Origin: Myxococcota bacterium
GTDB taxonomy: Bacteria; Myxococcota; B64-G9
Assembly (NCBI GenBank): GCA_022710975.1
Contig: JAKLGA010000005.1
Location: 62,001 to 126,000, forward strand
DNA: 64,000 nucleotides
Direction of reading: 5' to 3'
The notes under the pieces were generated by a model, which was given only the letters and a program-made list of their open reading frames with translations, made no database searches and was not told the origin of the DNA. Shown here in pieces: positions 25,199-33,642 of the stretch (the first letter of the stretch is position 1; every line of letters starts with the position of its first letter). Both the position numbers and the translations under genes were made by a program.

Positions 25199-27295
25199 TC
25201 AGGAGCTGGCAGGGGCGAGCGCGATGCGGGCGTCCACGGCCAGGGCCCCCTGGCCCTCGGCCCCGAGCAGGAGCGGGTTCACGTCCAGCTCGGCGATCTC
25301 GGGGCAGGCCTGGACCAGCCCGGCCAGCGCCAGCACGCACTGGCGGAGCGCCGCCAGATCGCGGGGCGCCTGGCCGCGAATGCCCGTGAGCACCGGGTAG
25401 GCCTTGAGGGAGCGCAGCATCTCGTCCACCTCGGCCGCGTCGAAGGGCACCACCCGCATGCTCACGTCGCGCAGCACCTCGACGAACACCCCGCCCAGGC
25501 CGACCAGCACCACGTGCCCGAAGGAGGGATCGCGCCTGGCGCCCAGGATGAGCTCCCGCCCGCCCGGGGGCGCCATGCGCTGCACCTCGACCCGCGGCGC
25601 GCCGCGCACGCCGGCGCGGTCCGCGGCGGCCACGAGGGCCGCGAACCCCTCCCGCACCGCCTCGGGCCCCAGGCAGCCGAGCCGCACCCCGCCCACGTCC
25701 GACTTGTGCGAGGCCTCGGCCGCGTCGAGCTTGAGCGCCACCGGCCCGCCCAGGCTGGCCGCCGCGGCCACGGCCTCCTCCGCGCTGGTCGCCGGGCGCG
25801 ACTCGGCCACCGGCAGGCCCGCGGCCCGCAGCGCCTCCAGGGCCTCCCCCAGCCCCGGGGCCCTGCCCTCGGCCCGGCAGCGCCCGAAGAGGGCCTGCGC
25901 CCGGGCCAGGTCCGGCCCGACCGGCATGGCCGCGGGCGCGGGCCGGGCGTGGTGGCGGAAGTCGCGCACCATCTTCAGCGAGCGGATGGCGTCGTCCGGC
26001 TCGGTGTACACCGGGTGCGGCAGCGTGCGCCGCAGGATGGCCATCTCCTCGAAGTCGGTGGCCACGCAGATGGCCAGCGGCTTGCCGTGCTTGAAACCCA
26101 GCTCCTCGATGCGCCGGAACAGCGCGCGCGAGCGCTCGCTTTCGAGCGCGGCGATGTAGGTGTGCAGGAACACCACCCCGTCCACGTCCGGCAGCTTGAG
26201 GGTCTCCTCGAGGATGTGCAGGTACACGTCGAAGTCGAACAGGTCCCCGAGGTCCAGGGGGTTGGTCAGGTGGATCACGCTGGCCCGGAAGTGCCGCTCG
26301 ATCTCGCGCAGGAAGCTGTCCGGGAAACGGGCCAGGCGGAAGCCCTGCTGCTCGCAGGCGTCCGCGGCGATCACCGCGTGCCCGCCCGAGCGGGACACGA
26401 TGGCCAGCCGGTCGCCCCGCAGGCGCGGCAGCGGCAGCATCTTGAGGTAGTTCACCAGGGTGGTGGCGTCGTCGAAGCGCGCCATGCCCACCTGCGCCAG
26501 GGCGGCCGAGACCACCGCGTCGTCGCCCGACAGCGAGGCGGTGTGGGAGGCGGCGATCTCGCGCGCGAGCTTTCCGGTGTTGGACTTGTGCACCAGGATG
26601 GGCTTGGCCGTGCGCCGCGCGATGTCCATCAGCCGCCGGCCGTCGCTGATGCCCTCCAGGTACAGCACGATGATGTCCGTGTCCGGGTCGTCCACCAGGA
26701 CCTCGAGCAGATCGCACTCGTCCACGTCGAGCTTGTTGCCCAGGCTGGCGAACTTGGACAGCCCCAGGTTCTCGCTGGCCAGCACGTTCAGGTAGGACAG
26801 GCCCACCCCGCCGCTCTGGGACAGGATGCTCACCCGCCCGCGGGCGAACACGTCCTTCAGCCGCGGGAAGGGCACCACCAGGCCGTTCCTGAGGTTGACC
26901 ACCCCGATGCCGTTCGGGCCCAGGAAGCGGATGCCGTGCTTGCGGGCCACCGCCACCACCTGGTCCTGGACGGCCTTGCCCTCGGGGCCGAACTCCTCGA
27001 AGCCGGCGGTCTCGACGATCGCCCGCCGGATGCCCTTCTGCCCGCACTCCTCCAGCACCCCCGGCACGTTCTTGGCGGGCACCAGGATGACCGCCAGGTC
27101 CACCTGGTCGGGCAGGTCGGCCACCGACTTGAAGATGCGCCGCCCGAAGGCGTGCCCGCCGCGGTGGCCCACCTGGTAGATGATGCCGTCGAAGGCGAAC
27201 TCCTGCAGGTTGACCACGATGCTGCGGGCCATGTTCTCGGGCGCGTCGGACACGCCCACCACGACCACGCTGCGCGCGTCGAAGAAACCCCGCAT
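25199..27295 (-). CDS. ADP-forming acyl-CoA synthetase (fused alpha-beta)
   Basis: Enzyme of 698 residues in the NDP-forming acyl-CoA synthetase family, which interconverts acyl-CoA, ADP and phosphate with the acid, CoA and ATP. Order: CoA-binding Rossmann domain (1-130, VVVVGVSD and LGPNGIGVV), ligase domains with the phosphorylated His in SHTASLSG (His251), and an ATP-grasp domain (about 460-690) with ASHKSDVGGV and ELILGARRDPSFGHVVLVGLGG. Such enzymes make ATP from acyl-CoA, so this one could use the products of the indolepyruvate oxidoreductase encoded 10 kb away. It starts three bases after the Sua5-like stop. Substrate is inference. Confidence 0.9.
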   Translation of the reverse strand: MRGFFDARSVVVVGVSDAPENMARSIVVNLQEFAFDGIIYQVGHRGGHAFGRRIFKSVADLPDQVDLAVILVPAKNVPGVLEECGQKGIRRAIVETAGFEEFGPEGKAVQDQVVAVARKHGIRFLGPNGIGVVNLRNGLVVPFPRLKDVFARGRVSILSQSGGVGLSYLNVLASENLGLSKFASLGNKLDVDECDLLEVLVDDPDTDIIVLYLEGISDGRRLMDIARRTAKPILVHKSNTGKLAREIAASHTASLSGDDAVVSAALAQVGMARFDDATTLVNYLKMLPLPRLRGDRLAIVSRSGGHAVIAADACEQQGFRLARFPDSFLREIERHFRASVIHLTNPLDLGDLFDFDVYLHILEETLKLPDVDGVVFLHTYIAALESERSRALFRRIEELGFKHGKPLAICVATDFEEMAILRRTLPHPVYTEPDDAIRSLKMVRDFRHHARPAPAAMPVGPDLARAQALFGRCRAEGRAPGLGEALEALRAAGLPVAESRPATSAEEAVAAAASLGGPVALKLDAAEASHKSDVGGVRLGCLGPEAVREGFAALVAAADRAGVRGAPRVEVQRMAPPGGRELILGARRDPSFGHVVLVGLGGVFVEVLRDVSMRVVPFDAAEVDEMLRSLKAYPVLTGIRGQAPRDLAALRQCVLALAGLVQACPEIAELDVNPLLLGAEGQGALAVDARIALAPASS

Positions 27296-27298
27296 GGC

Positions 27299-27943
27299 TC
27301 AGCCCCTGGCGGCCTGCTGGATGTCGGCCTCGCTCACGGCACCCGGGCGGGTGACCACCGGCTGCCCGTCCACCAGGTCCACGACCGTGGAGGCGGGGCT
27401 GGACTTGAGGTCCCCCGCGTCCACGAACAGGTCCACCCTCCCCAGGAAGTTCTTGCGCACCTGGGCCGCCGAGCCGGCGCCGGCCTTCTTCTCGCGGTTG
27501 GCGGAGGAGACCAGGACCGGGCGGCACAGGCCGCGCACGAGGGCCTGGGCCAGCGGGTCGGCCGGCACGCGCACCCCGATCTTGCCGCTCGACTTGCACA
27601 GCTGCTTGACCACGGCGGCGGGCAGCTCGGCGTGGGGCTCGAACAGGATGGTCAGCGGTCCGGGCCACATGGCCTTGACCAGGCGCCGCGCCAGCGGCGA
27701 GATCTCGGCCGCCACCTGGCCCAGCATGGCCGCGTCGGCCACGAACACCAGGGAAGGTGCGCGGCCGGTGCGGCGCTTGGACTGCAGCAGCCGGCTCACC
27801 GCGTCCTCGTTGTTCAGATCCGCCAGGATGCGGTAGGCGCCGGTGCACGGCGCGCACACCAGGCCGCCCTGCTCGATCACCCGGGCCACCTCGGCCAGGG
27901 CGCTCGCGTCCTCGAGGACCAGCTTCAGCGGGAGGGTCTTCAT
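27299..27943 (-). CDS. Sua5/YciO/YrdC-family protein, divergent
   Basis: Protein of 214 residues with the YrdC fold. Conserved features include MWPGPLTILF, GVRVPADPLAQAL, VLVSSANR and RPGAVSE. In true threonylcarbamoyl-AMP synthases the first motif reads PTDTVYGL; here it is PCTGAYRI, so this may be a YciO-like paralogue and not the essential tRNA t6A enzyme. Start MKTLPLKLVLED is chosen because it opens the fold; the ribosome-binding site is weak. It lies 16 bases after bioY and three before the acyl-CoA synthetase, so cotranscription is likely. Confidence 0.82.
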   Translation of the reverse strand: MKTLPLKLVLEDASALAEVARVIEQGGLVCAPCTGAYRILADLNNEDAVSRLLQSKRRTGRAPSLVFVADAAMLGQVAAEISPLARRLVKAMWPGPLTILFEPHAELPAAVVKQLCKSSGKIGVRVPADPLAQALVRGLCRPVLVSSANREKKAGAGSAAQVRKNFLGRVDLFVDAGDLKSSPASTVVDLVDGQPVVTRPGAVSEADIQQAARG

Positions 27944-27959
27944 GCGCGGCGCCCCCGCT

Positions 27960-28520
27960 TCAGGCGGCCGGGAAGCGGTGGCGGAGCGGCGCGGCCGAGA
28001 GCACCGCGAGCCCGGCCTTGAGCGCGTCGAAGGGCAGGAACGGCAGGCTGCCGGCCCACAGCACCCAGGCACCCGAGGCCGGCGCGTCCGTGGCGAGCGC
28101 CCAGCCGCAGAGCCACAGGCTGCCGAGCGCGTGGATGGCGAGGACGGCCAGCCCGGCCCCGAGCCAGCGGCCGAGGCGCCCGGCCCACAGCCCGGCCAGC
28201 AGCGCCGCCAGCGGGAAGGCCAGCAGGTAGCCGAGGGTGGCCCCGCCCGTGACGGCGGCGAACACCGGCAGCCCGGTCAGGCCGAGCAGCAGGTACAGGA
28301 GCTGGGACAGGAGCCCGCGCCGGGGGCCGAAGGCCGCCCCGGCGAACACCACCGCCGCGACCTGCAGGGTGGCCGGCACCGGGGTCCAGGGCAGCGGGAT
28401 GGTCACCTGGGCCGAGAGCGCCGTGAGCCCCGCCAGCCCCACCACCAGGCCCGCCTCCCGGGCCCACACCCCCGCCCTGCCCGCCGCCGCCCTGTCCTGG
28501 ATCGCCGTCGTCGCGCTCAT
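27960..28520 (-). CDS. bioY: BioY, biotin transporter substrate-binding subunit
   Basis: Integral membrane protein of 186 residues, about six helices, the S component that captures biotin. The BioY hallmark IPLPWTPVPATLQ is near residue 43, and GLPVFAAVTGGATLGYLLAFP near 84-104. Length is normal. No EcfA or EcfT genes are nearby, so it may work alone or with distant ATPase subunits. GAGGTGAGGC precedes the ATG. Confidence 0.92.
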   Translation of the reverse strand: MSATTAIQDRAAAGRAGVWAREAGLVVGLAGLTALSAQVTIPLPWTPVPATLQVAAVVFAGAAFGPRRGLLSQLLYLLLGLTGLPVFAAVTGGATLGYLLAFPLAALLAGLWAGRLGRWLGAGLAVLAIHALGSLWLCGWALATDAPASGAWVLWAGSLPFLPFDALKAGLAVLSAAPLRHRFPAA

Positions 28521-28593
28521 GCCTCACCTCGTGTCGAACCCTGGGACTGGGAGCATACCTGCAATGCGGCGGGCGTCAACCCCGGGGATTCGC

Positions 28594-30078
28594 TCACAGG
28601 GTGCGCACTGGGGGGACAGGATCGGCGCCCGGGGTGGCGGGCTGGCCGGAGGGCTGGGTCGCGGCCTCGGCCGCGGCGGCCAGGCGGCCGAGGAGCTGGA
28701 CGAACATCACCACCAGTGCGATGACCGCGATGAGCGCCGCGCCCACCAGCACCAGCCCGAGCTGGAGCGGCAGCCCCCCGGCCTGCAGCCCGACCCGCAG
28801 CCCGAGCGCGGCGACCACCAGGATCACCGCCAGGCCCATGAGCGCGCCCGCCCGGCGCTCCAGGGCGTCGGCGTGCAGGTGGCAGGCCAGCTTCTGGAAG
28901 GAGGACAGCAGGCACAGCAGCCCCACCAGCCCCAGCACCTGGGTCGCCCCGGTGAACCACGGCGAGAGCTCCTGCGCCTGGCGGGCGGCCGCGTAGTCGG
29001 CCCCCAGGAGCCGGGCCGCCAGCCACAGCCCGATCCCGTCGGCCAGGAGGCCGAGCAGGGCCACGACCAGCGCCGCCCGGGCGCCGGCCCGGGCGCCGCT
29101 CTCCTCGGGCACCCCGAGGTACTGCCACAGCCCCCACAGCATGCCGAAGGCCGGCACGAGCCCGAGGATGGCCACGCCGAACAGCACCCCGCCGGCCGAC
29201 TCGCGGGCCTCCCCAAAGGCGAGCGCCAGCACGAGGCCGTAGCCCAGCAGCAGCACCACCAGCTTGACCAGCAGCCAGGCCCGGTAGGCGCGCAGACCCT
29301 CCACCACCCGGCCGGCCTGGGAGCCGAGATCCACCTGCGGGCCCGCGGCCCCGGCGCCATCCGGCCACGCCAGGGGCAGGAGCTTCTTCAGATCGAGCAC
29401 CAGCCAGATCACCGCTCCGGCCTGGGCCAGGCTCAGCGCCGCGCGCAGCCCGAGCTGCGCCCAGGGGTGTTCGTGCAGCAGCCCGCCCAGCGCGGGGATC
29501 ACCATCAAGACCAGCCAGTGGAGCAGGTACAGGGCTGTGGCCCCGGCCGCGAGCGCCAGCCGGCCGGTCGCGTCTCCGCCCGGCAGGCCCGCGTACAGCG
29601 CGGAGGCGGTGAGGAAGAAGAGCACCCAGGCCGCGCAGTCCGCGATCAGGCCGAGGCCGGACAGCCCGGTGAAGATCCAGCGGAGCACCTGGGGGTCGAG
29701 CTCCAACCCCGCCTGCAGGGCGAGCGAGAACAGGTACTGCAGGAGATCCAGGGCCAGGCCGATCAGGAAGGCCTGGAAGGCCAGCCGGGCCTGCCTCCGG
29801 GCCAGGCCCGAGCCGATCCCGCCGAGGGCGTGCACGCCCACGACCAGCATCACGCCCGCCACCATCACGCCCAGGTAGAGGACCTGGGACAGCGGGCCGA
29901 GCAGGCCCGCCGGGCCCGAGTCGCCGCCGTCGCGCAGGCTGGCCAGGAGCCAGGCGTGCAGCGCGCTGTTCGTGCAGCCGAACCCCGCGCGCAGCGCGAG
30001 CGCCACCGCCATGAGCCCGAGCCCCGCGACCGCCCGCCGGGTGGACTCGCTGTCCGCCGTGTGCTCCACGGGCATGTT
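28594..30078 (-). CDS. Multi-pass membrane protein, unknown
   Basis: Inner-membrane protein of 494 residues with about ten or more hydrophobic helices spread over the whole length (for example QVLYLGVMVAGVMLVVGVHA and LLVKLVVLLLGYGLVLALAF). No transporter motif was recognised. The tail is a short hydrophilic AEAATQPSGQPATPG. GGAGGGAAC sits before the ATG. It follows another membrane-anchored protein by 23 bases and precedes bioY by 73, so these genes may form one unit. Confidence 0.7.
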   Translation of the reverse strand, partial: NMPVEHTADSESTRRAVAGLGLMAVALALRAGFGCTNSALHAWLLASLRDGGDSGPAGLLGPLSQVLYLGVMVAGVMLVVGVHALGGIGSGLARRQARLAFQAFLIGLALDLLQYLFSLALQAGLELDPQVLRWIFTGLSGLGLIADCAAWVLFFLTASALYAGLPGGDATGRLALAAGATALYLLHWLVLMVIPALGGLLHEHPWAQLGLRAALSLAQAGAVIWLVLDLKKLLPLAWPDGAGAAGPQVDLGSQAGRVVEGLRAYRAWLLVKLVVLLLGYGLVLALAFGEARESAGGVLFGVAILGLVPAFGMLWGLWQYLGVPEESGARAGARAALVVALLGLLADGIGLWLAARLLGADYAAARQAQELSPWFTGATQVLGLVGLLCLLSSFQKLACHLHADALERRAGALMGLAVILVVAALGLRVGLQAGGLPLQLGLVLVGAALIAVIALVVMFVQLLGRLAAAAEAATQPSGQPATPGADPVPPVRTL

Positions 30079-30101
30079 CCCTCCTGGCCGCTGCCCCGGG
30101 G

Positions 30102-31157
30102 TCAGAGCCGGGTCAGCCAGCGCCTGGCCCCATCCTGCAGACGGAAGGACAGGGCCGAGTTCCCCGGATCCCCGACCACCAGCACCATGCGCTCCTCGCC
30201 CGCCGCCTCCAGGCGCTCGGCCGCGAGCAGGCGCCCGCGCGGGAGCTCGGCCGTCCACGCGATCCGCCCGCGCTCGTCCACGCGCGACAGCAGGCGCGTG
30301 GCCTCCTCGTCGGCCAGCGAGCTCGCGTGCACCACCAGGAACCCGGGCGGCCCGGCCAGCGCCACGGGGGCGCGCGCCGGCCCCTCCACGAGCCTCACGA
30401 AGCTCGCCTTGAGGAAGGTGTCCGCGCCGGCCTCGGCCGCGGCGCCGGCCGCCTCGGCCGCGACCGGCAGCGGCGCCTCCTCGCCCCGCTCGAGATCGTA
30501 CCGCTTCAGCCGCAGCCGGTCGGTGCTCGCGTCGCCCTCAAAGTAGTAGCGGAACCCGCCCTGCTCGAGGGAGGCCTCCTCGCCCCCGCCGTCGTCGTCC
30601 AGCTCCAGGGCCTCCTCGCGGGCTGGCTCTGCCACCTGGCTCGCCTCCAGCGTGGTCGGGTCGAGGCGCACCTTGAGCCCGGCGTTGGAGCCCACCACCA
30701 GGCCGCGCCCGGCGCGCTCGAGCACCGGCTCGAAGCCCGACAGGCCGCTCCCGAGCAGCGGGCTGCGGCCGAGCAGGACGGCCTGGTCCGCCACCACGGC
30801 CAGCGAGCGCGAGTCGAGCAGGTAGATGCCCAGCACGTCGTCCCGGCACCACAGCCGCCCGTCCACGGCCGGCTGGCAGGCCGGCTCGCGATCGTCGCGC
30901 ACCAGGCGCGCCAGGCGCTGGCCGCTCGCGGCGTCCAGCAGGCTGAGCCGGCAGGTGGTGGAGTCGCCCTCCGTGCACTCGGCGGAGAGCAGGCGCACGT
31001 CCCCGCCGTCGCGCAGGAAGCGCACCCGCTTCACCTCGTCGGCCTCGCCGTAGTTGGCCGCGTGCCAGCCGCAGTAGAACGGGAACCCGATGCCCAGGCC
31101 CACGGCGCCCAGGACCACGGCGGTCGCGATCCAGCCGGTTTTGTTCGACCCAGCCAT
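30102..31157 (-). CDS. Membrane-anchored propeller-like protein, unknown
   Basis: Protein of 351 residues: one N-terminal helix (TGWIATAVVLGAVGLGIGFPF) then a periplasmic part with repeats such as LSLLDAASGQRLARL that suggest a beta-propeller, and an acidic patch (LELDDDGGGEEAS). ATG 31157 is preferred over GTG 31163 because GGGGG lies seven bases before it. The PAP2 gene lies 30 bases upstream. Function unknown. Confidence 0.65.
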   Translation of the reverse strand: MAGSNKTGWIATAVVLGAVGLGIGFPFYCGWHAANYGEADEVKRVRFLRDGGDVRLLSAECTEGDSTTCRLSLLDAASGQRLARLVRDDREPACQPAVDGRLWCRDDVLGIYLLDSRSLAVVADQAVLLGRSPLLGSGLSGFEPVLERAGRGLVVGSNAGLKVRLDPTTLEASQVAEPAREEALELDDDGGGEEASLEQGGFRYYFEGDASTDRLRLKRYDLERGEEAPLPVAAEAAGAAAEAGADTFLKASFVRLVEGPARAPVALAGPPGFLVVHASSLADEEATRLLSRVDERGRIAWTAELPRGRLLAAERLEAAGEERMVLVVGDPGNSALSFRLQDGARRWLTRL

Positions 31158-31187
31158 GCGCACACCCCCTTCGCGCCGCGGCCCCGC

Positions 31188-32078
31188 TCAGCGCAGGCCG
31201 AGCACCAGCCCACCGCCGCCCGGCAGGAGCAGCGGGGCGATCTCGAGGCGGAGCCCGGGCTCCGCGTCCCCTTCCGGAGCCGCCGCCTGGGCGCCCCCGG
31301 ACCGCCGGTGCACCAGCGGGATCAGCGCGCCCACGCCGCTGCCCAGGAGCGCGCCGGCGATCACGTCGGTCCAGAAGTGCTTGCCCGCGTGCACCCGGAG
31401 GTAGGCCGTGGAGGCGGCCAGGGCGTGGGTCGCGAGCCACACCGGCACCACCCAGCCCGAGTCCGGGTGCCGCAGGCTGAAGAGCGTGGAGTAGGCCGTG
31501 GCCGCGCAGAAGGCCAGGCTGGTGTGCGCGGAGTAGAAGGACAGGCCGGCGTCGTCCTCCGTCCGCTCCTCCTCCGTCAGCGACAGGTCGTAGGCGTACG
31601 GGCGCGGCCGGCGCACGGCCAGCTTCACCGCCTGGTTGAGCGCCCCCTGGACGGCCAGGGCCTCGGCCAGGACCAGCGCGTCCACGCCGAAACCGGCCAG
31701 GCCGTCCGTCGTGTCGCTCACCAGCACGTCCAGCAGATCGAGCGCGAAGGGCAGCGCCACGCCGACCCCGACGAAGGCGTTCGAGAGGCTGTCCGCCAGG
31801 GGCGAGCGGTTGCCCACCACCGTCCGGTCGAGGGCGTTGAGCCCGGCGGGATCGCAGTGTGCGCCGCAGCTGGCCCGGCTCCAGTCGCCGCTGAGCGCGT
31901 AGGGCACGGCCCAGGCCGCCCCGGCCACGCCCAGCAGGGAGAGATCGAGCGCGAGGTCGAGCTCGAATGGGCTCCGCCCGGGCGGCTCGGGCGGGTCCGC
32001 CGCGGCGGGGCAGCGGCCCGCCAGGAGCGCCAGGCCGAGCGCGAGCGGGAGCCAACCGGGGTTGCGGCCAGGTCGCAT
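31188..32078 (-). CDS. PAP2-family phosphatase
   Basis: Membrane phosphatase of 296 residues with a signal-like N-terminus. All three PAP2 motifs are visible: KLAVRRPRP (KxxxxxxRP), SFYSAHTS (the PSGH-type motif, with SAH), and RVHAGKHFWTDV (SRxxxxxHxxxD-type). The family removes phosphate from lipid phosphates such as undecaprenyl or phosphatidic acid, at the periplasmic side. It heads a run of minus-strand genes and is divergent from the next exported protein (69 bases between starts). Confidence 0.86.
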   Translation of the reverse strand: MRPGRNPGWLPLALGLALLAGRCPAAADPPEPPGRSPFELDLALDLSLLGVAGAAWAVPYALSGDWSRASCGAHCDPAGLNALDRTVVGNRSPLADSLSNAFVGVGVALPFALDLLDVLVSDTTDGLAGFGVDALVLAEALAVQGALNQAVKLAVRRPRPYAYDLSLTEEERTEDDAGLSFYSAHTSLAFCAATAYSTLFSLRHPDSGWVVPVWLATHALAASTAYLRVHAGKHFWTDVIAGALLGSGVGALIPLVHRRSGGAQAAAPEGDAEPGLRLEIAPLLLPGGGGLVLGLR

Positions 32079-32147
32079 GCACCAGACTTTACACGGCTCC
32101 GCGGCCTGGGTACACTCGCGCGCACCGTCCGGGGGAGGAGGTCGTCG

Positions 32148-32696
32148 ATGCGTTGCCTTCGCCTGAGCCCGCTGTGCGCCCTGCTGACGCTCGGACTGCT
32201 GGCCCCCGGGCTGGCGGCCCTGGCCGCGGACCCCGCGCCCACGCCCGGAGCCCCGGCTGCGGCCGCGCCGGCCAAGCCGGTCCGGCCCAAGCTGGTGGCC
32301 GCCAAGCAGGTCAAGGGCCAGCCCACCCTCGAGGAGGGCAAGCGGGTGGCCGTCTACCTGTGGTCCGACGACGCCGGCTTCCACCTGCGCTGGGTGAACG
32401 CCGGCCAGCCCACCCTGTTCGCGGGCCGGCTCGACCTGGACAAGCCGCTCAAGGAGAAGACCCGCCTGCTCGGGGACGTGGGCAGCGGCTGGGTGGAGCT
32501 GTCCGGCGATCGCATCGTGATGTTCTCCACCACGCTCCGGCAGGGCGTGGACGGACTCGACCTGGTGGCGCCGGGCGGCTCCAAGGTGCAGATCGATCTC
32601 AAGATCGACGGCCAGGACGCGACCCCGGAGCAGGTCTTCCTGGGAGCCCAGGGCGGGCACCCCGAGGGCATGCCCCTGCTCATCACCTACCGCTGA
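32148..32696 (+). CDS. Small exported protein, unknown
   Basis: Exported protein of 182 residues with a signal peptide (CLRLSPLCALLTLGLLAPGLAALAAD), an Ala/Pro linker and a mature domain of about 130 residues with strand-like character. GGGAGGAGG lies before the ATG. No family recognised. It converges with the next gene, seven bases apart. Confidence 0.7.
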   Translation: MRCLRLSPLCALLTLGLLAPGLAALAADPAPTPGAPAAAAPAKPVRPKLVAAKQVKGQPTLEEGKRVAVYLWSDDAGFHLRWVNAGQPTLFAGRLDLDKPLKEKTRLLGDVGSGWVELSGDRIVMFSTTLRQGVDGLDLVAPGGSKVQIDLKIDGQDATPEQVFLGAQGGHPEGMPLLITYR

Positions 32697-32703
32697 AGGC
32701 GGA

Positions 32704-33546
32704 TCACCTCAGCTCGCGCCGGCAGGACAACCCCAGCACGTAGATCGGCCCCCGCTGTAGGAAGCCCAGCGCCTCCAGCTCGCGCTCGGCGCGCTTGAGG
32801 GAGGCCGGCGCCCGCCCGGCCGGGCGCTCCAGCCGCTCGCCCAGCCGCCCGTCGGCCACCACCAGCACGCCGAGGTCGAGGGTGCCGAGCTCGAAACCCA
32901 CCGCCAGGGAGAGCAGGGCCGGGTAGAGCTCCTCGGCCAGCAGGACCGGGTGCAGCTGGGCGTTGTTGCGCCGCAGGCCGCCGTCGAGCAGCAGCCCACC
33001 ACCCACCGAGGGGTTCGGGATCCAGCCCGCCTGCTCCAGCCCGCCGGCCAGGCTGGCGCGCACCGCGCCCACGCTGGGCGGCTCGGGCAGCACCAGGGCG
33101 CCCAGGCGCGCGTCCAGGTCGAGCATGGCCGGGTGCAGCACCACCCGTGGCCGGGCCCCCTGCAGGTAGACCCGGCCGGCGGGCAGGAACACCTCCACCT
33201 CGGCCTCGCTCAGGGTCTCCGGGACCAGCCGGAACTGGTCCGGACCCTCCGGGCGGATCTCCAGCACCCCGCGCGGCCCCCGCCCCTTGCGGGGGCGGAA
33301 GTGCCGCCTCAGCCAGGCCCGCAGCGCCGCCCCGGCCTGGCCGGTGAAGGCCAGCTTGAGGCGCGCCTCGGCGCCGCGGGCGCGCAGCAGCCGGGCCGGG
33401 CAGGGCGCGATCTCGTCGGTCAGCAGCCACAGCGTGCGCTCCGCGTCGCCCGGGTCCGGCCCGAAGAAGGCCTCGTCGGCCGTGCGCAGCAACAGGTAGC
33501 CCGACAGCACGGTCTGACCCACGGGGTAGCGGATGGCAGCGCCCAT
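32704..33546 (-). CDS. Hypothetical soluble protein
   Basis: Protein of 280 residues with no signal peptide or membrane helix. Starts MGAAIRYPVGQTVLSGYLLLRTADEAFFGPD and ends in ...YVLGLSCRRELR. It has an Arg/Lys patch (RRHFRPRKGRGPRG) and a likely alpha/beta C-terminal part. No family recognised. The codon pattern fits its neighbours. Confidence 0.6.
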   Translation of the reverse strand: MGAAIRYPVGQTVLSGYLLLRTADEAFFGPDPGDAERTLWLLTDEIAPCPARLLRARGAEARLKLAFTGQAGAALRAWLRRHFRPRKGRGPRGVLEIRPEGPDQFRLVPETLSEAEVEVFLPAGRVYLQGARPRVVLHPAMLDLDARLGALVLPEPPSVGAVRASLAGGLEQAGWIPNPSVGGGLLLDGGLRRNNAQLHPVLLAEELYPALLSLAVGFELGTLDLGVLVVADGRLGERLERPAGRAPASLKRAERELEALGFLQRGPIYVLGLSCRRELR

Positions 33547-33642
33547 CGACCCAAACTGTAGCGTGCGTCCCCGCTCTGCGCAAAAAAACGGCCCGCGTTG
33601 CGATCCTTGAGCCCCGGGGGGCGCGAGGCTACAGTGGACCGC

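Noticed and set aside
33598-33642. An upstream extension of the lytic transglycosylase
   Set aside because: The signal peptide begins at the ATG at 33643.
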